This document shows positions 8,144 to 15,293 of a stretch of DNA of 52,827 bases, piece after piece. This DNA comes from an uncultured Acetatifactor sp. (GTDB lineage Bacteria > Bacillota > Clostridia > Lachnospirales > Lachnospiraceae). The notes under the pieces were generated by a model that saw only the letters and a program-made list of their open reading frames with translations, was not told the DNA's origin and did not search any database. The stretch covers positions 1 through 52,827 of the forward strand of contig CAJUGL010000021.1 of assembly GCA_910586515.1 (NCBI GenBank), in the 5' to 3' direction. A program made the position numbers and the translations under genes. Each line of letters begins with the position of its first letter. The stretch's first letter is position 1.

Positions 8144-10282
8144 ATGAGAAAAAACAGATCATCAACGGCTATAGTCCTGTTCTGCCTTCTGCTATCCGCC
8201 TGCGGAGCAAAGAATGCCCAGGAGGAACCCTGGCGGGGGATTGCGCCTGGCATGGAAGACTTAAGCGCCGTCACAGACCGGACGGAATACTATGACCTGG
8301 CTGTGGAATCGGAACCTCTCTTTGGCCAGGAACCCGGAGTCGCTTCAACTACAGTCCGTACCGGCTACCGTCATCTCGGAACACAGTTTATCATGGGAGA
8401 GCCGGTGCAGCTGATGGCAGCAGTGTCCCTTAACGAAGCCGACATTTATCTGCACCGGAAAGACGGAAACAGCGAACTGGTACTGCAGGATGTCCCAAAC
8501 TCCCTCATCCGCTCCTTCCCCGCAGGCCAGTGGTATCTTGACCGGGAGGGGAACTTCTATTGTATCCGGAAATCATTCTATACCAGCAGCGGAGAAGGCA
8601 ACAATTCATACACCAGACAGGACGCCTTCATTGCAAAGCTTCTTCCCTCCGGGGAAATCCTGTATGAAACCCCGCTGCCGGCGGACACGGACATTGAGGA
8701 CATCTGCCAGCCGGAGGACGGCAATGTATATGTACTGCTGCGGAACGAATTGGAGAATACCCGGATTCTGGCCCAGATAGATCCGGATTCCGGGAAGCTG
8801 TCGACGGATTCCCAACTGGAAGTGAATTACGATTCTGATGTGTACCTGGGTTCTGCAGGCTCTTCCCTCTCGGTGACAGGATATGGCCGGTATTCCGACC
8901 GTGAAATCATGAAAGCTGACCTGGCTGACAAAAGCAACGAGCCCATCCTGTACTTTAACGGCACCTCTTACGGATGGCACAGTAACTTGGAGCTGGGAGA
9001 TTTCCGGGTGATGGAGGACGGCTCCATTGAACTTCTCTGGACTTATTCCGACGGCTCAGGCAGTTTCCTGGAGCGGCTTAGGATGGAAAAGGTTGATAAA
9101 ATCCCCCTTGTCTGCCGGGGATCAATCTCTGCAGACTCCTGGCTTGGGGAACGAATTGCCCGTTTCAACCGGGAAAACAGCGATTATCACATCGTTCTGG
9201 AAGACTGCGGAATCAACAATGACATCCAGGACTTCGCCCGCCTTACCAGTATCCAGATGGGCGCAGGCAAAGGACCGGATATCCTGTATGGCAATTTCAT
9301 GGAGGATTATATGAGCGGCATGCTGGAGAAAGGCGCCCTGGAGGAACTATCTCCCTGGCTGGAGGCTTCCGGCATCCATGAGGAAGACTACATTCCCACC
9401 ACCTTTGCCACCTGGCGGCAGGGAGATCAAATTTACAGCGTTAATTACTGGGTGCCTGTTCAGTATTATTTAATGAGTGAGAAGGTATTGGGGAGCAGGG
9501 AAACTCCTGACATAGAGACTCTGGCTGACGCCCTGCTTTCCTGGAAGGGAGAAGGTGTCTGGCAGAAAGGCCTTACTTCAGGCCAGGTCCTGAACTGGTT
9601 TTTGGAAGGGTCAGACAGCCTCTGGGGAATGGTAGACTGGGAAAGCGGCAGCTGCGATTTCTATACGCCCCTGTTCGGAAAGCTGCTGGAAGCCGCCAGG
9701 CGCTACGGAGATGACGGCAGAAAGAACCTGGAGTCCGGTATATGTGAGCGTGTGCCCCTCTGGAACCTTTTCTTTTTTAAATGGCAGGAAGAACGGGAAG
9801 CGGCAGGGCAGGTCCTCTGCGGAACACTGTTTGACGACGGCTGCTACGCATCATCCCTATCCAGTCTCACCATGGCGATCAATGCCAATTCCAGCCACAA
9901 GGAGGGCGCATGGGAATTCATCAGTCTGCTGATCGGAGAGGAATCACAGTCCACAGGTATGGATACACTCAGGCAGCCTGTACACATAAATGCGTTCGAG
10001 GAGTGGCTGCAGGAGAAACTCATCTATGAACTGACGACAAAGCGCGTGAAAAATGGAGCAGACTACACACCGGCTTATTATGGCGAAGACACCTCGGAAG
10101 AAAAGCTGGCAGAATACAGACAGACAATCCGGGAGGCCAGGCCCCTGCCCCTGCGGACCAGGCCCATCCTTACGATTATCCTGGAGGAAGCGGAAGATTA
10201 TTTCAACGGCAGCAAGAATGGAGATGAGATCACGAAAATAATCAACAACCGGGTGCAGCTGTACCTGGACGAGGGAAAATAG
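8144..10282 (+). CDS. Lipoprotein with N-terminal propeller-like region and solute-binding domain
   Basis: 712 aa. The ATG at 8144 follows GGGGAG; an upstream extension is open but would bury the signal peptide. A lipoprotein signal is clear: basic MRKNRSS, hydrophobic core, lipobox LLSAC with the cysteine near residue 20. Residues about 60-320 are rich in short beta-strand repeats and turn motifs, like a propeller. From about residue 325 a family-1 extracellular solute-binding domain follows (DSWLGERIARFNRENSDYHI, then GKGPDILYGNFMEDYMSGMLEKGALEELSPWLE). No permease or ATPase gene is adjacent, unlike normal sugar ABC systems; a similar two-part lipoprotein lies at 17913-20225. It may be a surface ligand sensor or a capture protein for a permease elsewhere. 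Confidence 0.82.
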   Translation: MRKNRSSTAIVLFCLLLSACGAKNAQEEPWRGIAPGMEDLSAVTDRTEYYDLAVESEPLFGQEPGVASTTVRTGYRHLGTQFIMGEPVQLMAAVSLNEADIYLHRKDGNSELVLQDVPNSLIRSFPAGQWYLDREGNFYCIRKSFYTSSGEGNNSYTRQDAFIAKLLPSGEILYETPLPADTDIEDICQPEDGNVYVLLRNELENTRILAQIDPDSGKLSTDSQLEVNYDSDVYLGSAGSSLSVTGYGRYSDREIMKADLADKSNEPILYFNGTSYGWHSNLELGDFRVMEDGSIELLWTYSDGSGSFLERLRMEKVDKIPLVCRGSISADSWLGERIARFNRENSDYHIVLEDCGINNDIQDFARLTSIQMGAGKGPDILYGNFMEDYMSGMLEKGALEELSPWLEASGIHEEDYIPTTFATWRQGDQIYSVNYWVPVQYYLMSEKVLGSRETPDIETLADALLSWKGEGVWQKGLTSGQVLNWFLEGSDSLWGMVDWESGSCDFYTPLFGKLLEAARRYGDDGRKNLESGICERVPLWNLFFFKWQEEREAAGQVLCGTLFDDGCYASSLSSLTMAINANSSHKEGAWEFISLLIGEESQSTGMDTLRQPVHINAFEEWLQEKLIYELTTKRVKNGADYTPAYYGEDTSEEKLAEYRQTIREARPLPLRTRPILTIILEEAEDYFNGSKNGDEITKIINNRVQLYLDEGK

Positions 10283-10351
10283 CACTGATTTCATAACCGT
10301 TCAGCGCTTTGTGAACTGTTACCTGATTTCGTCAACTCCCTCAATTCCAGC

Positions 10352-10391
10352 AGGGGAACGGCCTTCTTCACTATTCGCGCGCCGTTCCCCT
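10352..10391. repeat. Inverted repeat between convergent genes
   Basis: AGGGGAACGGC (10352-10362) and its perfect complement GCCGTTCCCCT (10381-10391) with an 18-nt loop. It lies between the stops of the plus-strand lipoprotein gene and the minus-strand ABC gene. Neither side has a clear T run, so it may be a weak bidirectional terminator or an mRNA-stabilising stem. Confidence 0.55.
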
Positions 10392-10448
10392 GTCAGCTCC
10401 GGCTGGCAGGGGACCTTGTGCAAAGCAAATAAACAAAAGTATCATCGC

Positions 10449-12383
10449 TCAGCCGGCCACAGAATTCCCGGTATAGAGCTGGTAATATTTCCCCTTCTGT
10501 TCCATGAGCTGGTCATGCGTTCCCCGCTCAATGATGCGGCCCTGTTCCAGCACAATGATACAGTCGCTGTTCCTGACTGTGGAAAGTCTGTGGGCAATGA
10601 CAAAATTAGTCCGCCCCTTCATCAACGCGTCCATCCCCTTCTGCACCAGTTTCTCCGTTCTGGTGTCAATGGAACTGGTAGCCTCGTCCAGAATCAGCAC
10701 CGGCGGGTCCGCAATAGCCGCCCGGGCAATGGCGAGAAGCTGGCGCTGCCCCTGACTTAAATTCGCCCCATCCCCGTGAAGCATGGTGTCATAGCCCTCC
10801 GGAAGTCTCCGGATAAAGCCGTGAGCATTGGCCAGCACCGCGGCTTTCTTCACCTCTTCGTCCGTGGCATCCATCTTGCCGTAGCGGATATTCTCCATGA
10901 CCGTTCCCGTAAACAAATGGGTATCCTGAAGCACAATTCCCAGGGAACGCCGCAGATCCGCCTTCTTGATCTTGTTTACATTAATGGCGTCATATCGTAT
11001 CTTTCCATCCTGAATATCATAAAACCGATTGATCAGGTTGGTGATTGTGGTTTTGCCTGCGCCGGTAGCCCCCACAAAAGCAATCTTCTGCCCCGGTTTA
11101 GCATAGAGTTCGATATCATGCAGAATCATCTTGCTGTCATCATAACCGAAGTCCACATGATCAAATACCACATCCCCTTTCAATTCCACATAGGTGGTTG
11201 TATTGTCCGCCTTGTGATAATGCTTCCAGGCCCAGAGACCGGTTCTCTCTCTGCTCTCTTCCAGCTCTCCGTCCGGCTTCCTCACGGCATTGACCAGCTC
11301 CACATAACCCTGATCCGTCTCCGGTTTCTCGTCCATAAGTCTGAAGATCCTCTCCGCGCCGGCCATGGCCATGATAATGCTGTTGAACTGCATGCTCACC
11401 TGATTGATGGGCATGTTGAAGGATTTGTTGAAGTTCAGAAAACTGGCCAGACCGCCCAGGGTCAGACCGGATACTCCCGTAATCGCCAGAATGCCGCCCA
11501 CCACCGCGCAGACCACATAGCTTAGATTGCCCAGCTGAGCGTTCACAGGTCCCATGATATTGGCAAAACGGTTTGCCTGGTAGGCGCTCTCGAACAAATG
11601 ATCGTTCAGCTCATTAAACTGGTTCAGGCTTTCCTCCTCGTGGCAGAACACCTTCACCACCTTCTGGCCGGTCATGGTCTCCTCAATACAGCCGTTCAAA
11701 GCGCCGATCGCTTTCTGCTGCGCCAAAAAGTAACGGCTGCTGAGACCGCCGATTTTCTTGGTGGCTGCCAGCATGATGCCCACCATCAGCATGGTCACCA
11801 GGGTCAGAGGAATATCCAGCACCAGCATGCACACAAAGACACTGACAATGGTCACTGCGCTGTTGATCATCTGAGGAATGCTCTGGCTGATCATCTGGCG
11901 CAGAGTATCGATGTCGTTGGTATACATGGACATAATGTCTCCATGGGCATGCGTATCGAAATATTTAATCGGAAGAGACTCCATTTTTTCAAACATATCG
12001 TTACGAATATTCCGCAATGTCCCCTGGCCCACATTGATCAGCACTCTGGACTGCGTAAAAGCGGCCAGCACTCCCAGTCCGTAAAAGCAGGCAACCCTGC
12101 CGATGGCTCCCGCCAGCGGACCGAAATCCGGATTCTCTCCGCCGATGAGGGGCAGAATATACGTGTCGATCAGCGTCCGCATGAACATTGTCCCCTGCAG
12201 ACTGGCAAACACAGAAACAAAAATGCATACTACCACAAGAATCCAGCCCAGAGCATAGTCTTTTAATGTGTAGGCCATAATTCGCTTAAACAACTTTCCC
12301 GGGTTTTCTATTTTGGGCCGGGGCCCCCGCCCCATTGGTCCTCTCGGACCGTGATTTATTTTCTGATTCTTTTCTTCCGCCAT
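10449..12383 (-). CDS. ABC exporter, heterodimer subunit with canonical ATP site motifs
   Basis: 644 aa half-transporter: cytoplasmic proline/glycine-rich N-terminus, six membrane helices (about residues 50-340), then a nucleotide-binding domain with Walker A GATGAGKTT, Q-loop LQDTHLF, signature LSQGQRQ, Walker B VLILDEATSSID and the H-loop AHRLST. A linker of about 50 residues with a tryptophan-rich piece (TGLWAWKHYHK) separates the two domains, as in one subunit of Firmicute heterodimeric multidrug exporters. The ATG at 12383 has AGGAGG. Its partner is the next gene upstream (12605-14350) and a MarR regulator heads the operon, suggesting export of a toxic or signalling small molecule. Confidence 0.88.
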   Translation of the reverse strand: MAEEKNQKINHGPRGPMGRGPRPKIENPGKLFKRIMAYTLKDYALGWILVVVCIFVSVFASLQGTMFMRTLIDTYILPLIGGENPDFGPLAGAIGRVACFYGLGVLAAFTQSRVLINVGQGTLRNIRNDMFEKMESLPIKYFDTHAHGDIMSMYTNDIDTLRQMISQSIPQMINSAVTIVSVFVCMLVLDIPLTLVTMLMVGIMLAATKKIGGLSSRYFLAQQKAIGALNGCIEETMTGQKVVKVFCHEEESLNQFNELNDHLFESAYQANRFANIMGPVNAQLGNLSYVVCAVVGGILAITGVSGLTLGGLASFLNFNKSFNMPINQVSMQFNSIIMAMAGAERIFRLMDEKPETDQGYVELVNAVRKPDGELEESRERTGLWAWKHYHKADNTTTYVELKGDVVFDHVDFGYDDSKMILHDIELYAKPGQKIAFVGATGAGKTTITNLINRFYDIQDGKIRYDAINVNKIKKADLRRSLGIVLQDTHLFTGTVMENIRYGKMDATDEEVKKAAVLANAHGFIRRLPEGYDTMLHGDGANLSQGQRQLLAIARAAIADPPVLILDEATSSIDTRTEKLVQKGMDALMKGRTNFVIAHRLSTVRNSDCIIVLEQGRIIERGTHDQLMEQKGKYYQLYTGNSVAG

Positions 12384-12400
12384 TTTCCTTTCCTCCTATT

Positions 12401-12590
12401 CCAGTTCCGTCTCTCCGCTTCGCTGCGAGACTGTTTAAACGGTCTGGTTCTTTGCTTTTTCCTTAATAAATTGCCTAACCGTCCAGTTCCGTCTCTCCGC
12501 TTCGCTGCGAGACTGTTTAAACGGTCTGGTTCTTTGCTTTTTCCTTAATAAATTGCCTAACCGTCCAGTTCCGTCTCTCCGCTTCGCTGC
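12401..12590. repeat. 82-bp tandem direct repeat between the two ABC genes
   Basis: Two identical 82-bp units (12401-12482 and 12483-12564) plus the first 26 bp of a third (12565-12590). Each full unit carries the near-perfect palindrome AGACTGTTTAAACGGTCT (first copy 12428-12445) and a GTCTC..GAGAC stem. The block fills most of the 221-bp gap inside an otherwise tight operon. It lies outside both reading frames. Confidence 0.95.
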
Positions 12591-12604
12591 CCCCTGTTTT
12601 GTTT

Positions 12605-14350
12605 TCAGCCGGCTTTCTCGTCAAAGTCGCCGCTGCCGCTCATCTGGGCCTCATAGACTTCCCGGTAGATTTCGTTTGTCTCCAGTAATTCCTCATGGGA
12701 TGCAAAACCGTTGACCTCCCCGTCATGCATGACGATTATTTTATCCGCGTGTTCCACACTGGAGATCCTCTGGGCAATGATCAGCTTGGTGGTGCCGGGA
12801 ATGGATTCGGCGAAGGCTTTTCTGATCTTCGCATCCGTAGCCGTGTCCACCGCGCTGGTGGAATCGTCCAGAATCAATATCTTCGGCTTCTTCAGCAGCG
12901 CTCTGGCGATACATAGCCGCTGCTTCTGGCCGCCGGATACATTTGTGCCGCCCTGCTCTATGTAAGTCTCATAGCCGTCCGGAAATCTCCGGATAAACTC
13001 GTCGGCACAGGCCAGTTCGCAGGCATGCCGGCATTCTTCCTCCGTCGCCTCCCTGTCTCCCCATCGAAGATTCTCCAGTATCGTGCCGGAGAACAGCACA
13101 TTGTTCTGAAGGACGACTGCCACCTGATTGCGCAGCACCTCGCAGTCATAGTCTCTCACGTCCACGCCGCCAACCAGCAGTTTTCCCTCAGTGACGTCAT
13201 ACAGTCTGCTGACCAGGTTGACCAGACTGGACTTTGCGCTGCCGGTGCCGCCTATAATGCCGATGGTCTCACCGGATTTTATCTCCAGGTCAATATCCTT
13301 CAGCACCGGATCCTGAGCCTCCTTCTTATAGCTGAAAGAAACATGCTCGAAACGGATGCTTCCGTCTCTCACTTCCCGCACCGGCTCCTCGGGATCCGCC
13401 AGATCCGCCTTCTCCGTCAATACCTCACAGATACGTCTGGCGCTGGCAACAGACATGGTAATCATGACAAAAATCATGGAAAGCATCATCAGACTCATCA
13501 ATATATTCATGCAGTAAGTCAGCAGGCTCATCAGCTGCCCGGTGGTCAGGGCATCCTGAACAACCATATGGGCCCCTATCCAGCTGATAAGCAGGATACA
13601 GGTATATACGGTGAGATTCATCACCGGACTGTTCCAAACCACAATGCCCTCCGCCTTGCAGAATATCTTATAGATATTGTTGCTGGCAGTCTTGAATTTC
13701 TCTATCTCGTAATCTTCTCTGACATAGGCCTTCACCACGCGGATTGCCGAAACATTCTCCTGGACGCTCTCATTCAGAGCATCGTACTTGGGAAATGCCT
13801 GGGAAAAGTGTTTCGTGGCCTGACTGACAATGAGCGCCAATACACCGCCCAGCAGAATTACCGCCACAAGGTACACACTGGCAAGCCTGGGGCTGATCCT
13901 GAAGGACATGGCCATTGCGCAGATCAGACTGGCCGGAGCCCGCATACACATGCGCAGAATCATCTGATAAGCATTCTGCATATTGGTCACATCCGTGGTG
14001 AGTCGTGTCACCAGGCCGGAAGTACTGAATTTGTCGATATTGGAAAAACTGAATGTCTGAATGTTCTCATACATGGCCTTCCGCAGATTCCTGGCAAAAC
14101 CCGCAGAGGCCCGGGAACCGAACTGCCCTCCCAGAATGCCGAAAGTAAGACTCAGCAGCGCCGTCCCCACCATCAGAATTCCAATCAGATAAATATGCTT
14201 CATATTGCCGGCCGTCACACCGTCATCAATGATGGACGCCATCAGCAGAGGTATGATCGTCTCCATGATCACCTCTCCGATCATAAATACAGGGGTCAGG
14301 ACAGAGTCTTTCTTATACTCCTTGATCTGTGCTCCCAATGTCTTTAACAT
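12605..14350 (-). CDS. ABC exporter, heterodimer subunit with degenerate catalytic residues
   Basis: 581 aa half-transporter with six membrane helices (to about residue 310) and a nucleotide-binding domain. Signature VSGGQKQR is canonical, but Walker A reads GGTGSAKSS, with alanine replacing the glycine before the lysine, and Walker B ends ILILDDSTSAVD, with aspartate in place of the catalytic glutamate. This is the degenerate-site pattern of heterodimeric exporters, and it fits pairing with the downstream 644-aa subunit. The ATG at 14350 follows GAGGAG and lies 52 bp after the marR stop, so translation is probably linked to the regulator gene. Confidence 0.88.
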   Translation of the reverse strand: MLKTLGAQIKEYKKDSVLTPVFMIGEVIMETIIPLLMASIIDDGVTAGNMKHIYLIGILMVGTALLSLTFGILGGQFGSRASAGFARNLRKAMYENIQTFSFSNIDKFSTSGLVTRLTTDVTNMQNAYQMILRMCMRAPASLICAMAMSFRISPRLASVYLVAVILLGGVLALIVSQATKHFSQAFPKYDALNESVQENVSAIRVVKAYVREDYEIEKFKTASNNIYKIFCKAEGIVVWNSPVMNLTVYTCILLISWIGAHMVVQDALTTGQLMSLLTYCMNILMSLMMLSMIFVMITMSVASARRICEVLTEKADLADPEEPVREVRDGSIRFEHVSFSYKKEAQDPVLKDIDLEIKSGETIGIIGGTGSAKSSLVNLVSRLYDVTEGKLLVGGVDVRDYDCEVLRNQVAVVLQNNVLFSGTILENLRWGDREATEEECRHACELACADEFIRRFPDGYETYIEQGGTNVSGGQKQRLCIARALLKKPKILILDDSTSAVDTATDAKIRKAFAESIPGTTKLIIAQRISSVEHADKIIVMHDGEVNGFASHEELLETNEIYREVYEAQMSGSGDFDEKAG

Positions 14351-14401
14351 GATATCCGTCTCCTCTCTTTCCGTTATCTTTTTTACTGTATTCCATTTCT
14401 T

Positions 14402-14980
14402 TTATGGACGAAGCCCCTTTTCGGGCGGGCCCTCCCCTTCTCCGGAAAGGATTTCTGACTGTTCCCGGTTTTCCCGGACAGCGCCTTGTCCTTCCTCCCC
14501 GTTGGGGCATCCCCCCCAGGACTGCTCATCATACTTTGCGGCAGTCTCTTCCAGATTCTTCATCACCATCCCCAATAACCGGGACAACTGCTCCACCTCC
14601 TCCGCGCTCATCCCTTTGGTGATGCAGCTCTCCATCATCTCCATATGGGCCTCCATCCTTCTGTGACCCTGGACGGCCTCTTCCGTCATCTGAATCCGTT
14701 TCAGCCTTGCGTCCCTGTCCAGCGCCCTGCGCATGATCAGTCCTTCCCGCTCCATTACCTGCAGGGTATTGGTGGCAGTAGCCCGGGAAATGCGGAATTC
14801 CTTTTCCAGATCTCTCTGATACACCGGCTGCTCCTGATGATAGTACAGATATCCCAGGATACCGCCCTGGAGCTGACTTTTGGGGCCTTTCTCACACTTT
14901 GGAAGGGTATAGCGGATAATCAGCTTGATCTGATTGTGAATGGCACGCAGTACAAAAGCTATTCTACGTTTCTCTTCCAT
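14402..14980 (-). CDS. MarR family transcriptional regulator
   Basis: 192 aa. A winged helix-turn-helix occupies about residues 35-110 (YQRDLEKEFRISRATATNTLQVMEREGLIMRRALDRDARLKRIQMTEEA), with flanking helices for dimerisation, as in MarR proteins. The C-terminal 40 residues are low-complexity and probably disordered. It is the first gene of a marR-ABC-ABC operon. Two palindromes overlap the promoter upstream, so it probably represses its own operon until a ligand binds. Start ATG at 14980. Confidence 0.88.
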   Translation of the reverse strand: MEEKRRIAFVLRAIHNQIKLIIRYTLPKCEKGPKSQLQGGILGYLYYHQEQPVYQRDLEKEFRISRATATNTLQVMEREGLIMRRALDRDARLKRIQMTEEAVQGHRRMEAHMEMMESCITKGMSAEEVEQLSRLLGMVMKNLEETAAKYDEQSWGGCPNGEEGQGAVRENREQSEILSGEGEGPPEKGLRP

Positions 14981-15093
14981 AAGTTCTTCCCTTCTTCGGG
15001 TTTTTTACGGAAAACCTGCCCTGCACTCTGCGGCGCTTCCGGAACTGCGGCTGTGGGCAGAAGATCTGCATCCAGGTTTCCCCATCCCTGCAA

Positions 15094-15129
15094 TGTTAGT
15101 TCGCTAACAAGAATGTTAGCATACTAACA
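15094..15129. promoter_or_regulatory. Two tandem MarR-type operators
   Basis: TGTTAGTTCGCTAACA (15094-15109) and TGTTAGCATACTAACA (15114-15129) share the perfect arms TGTTAG and CTAACA. Their centres are 20 bp apart, two helical turns, which suits cooperative binding of dimers. The second overlaps the -10 hexamer of the marR promoter. Confidence 0.85.
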
Positions 15130-15155
15130 ATATTCCATTTTACAGAATTTGTCAA
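15127..15155 (-). promoter_or_regulatory. Sigma-A promoter of the marR-ABC-ABC operon
   Basis: TTGACA (15150-15155), 17-bp spacer, TATTGT (15127-15132) on the minus strand. The -10 element is covered by the second operator palindrome. Confidence 0.8.
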
Positions 15156-15223
15156 TGCGTTCCTGTGAAAATATTATGAAAAATATGTGAACTGACAACG
15201 TGAACTGCCGTACAGATCTGAAT

Positions 15224-15277
15224 ACACGAAAAACACTGTCCCTGAGCGGTGTCCTCTGGGGCAGTGTTTTTCCGTGT
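15224..15277 (-). terminator. Intrinsic terminator of tex
   Basis: Long stem in which ACACG and AAAAACACTG pair with CAGTGTTTTT and CGTGT around a GC-rich loop; read on the minus strand the 3' arm carries a T5 run. It lies just past the tex stop and separates tex from the divergent marR promoter. Confidence 0.75.
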
Positions 15278-15293
15278 ACCGTTTTATCTCCGG

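Noticed and set aside
12401..12590. Direct repeats as a possible CRISPR array
   Set aside because: The units are contiguous, 82 bp long and identical throughout; there are no unique spacers and no cas genes.
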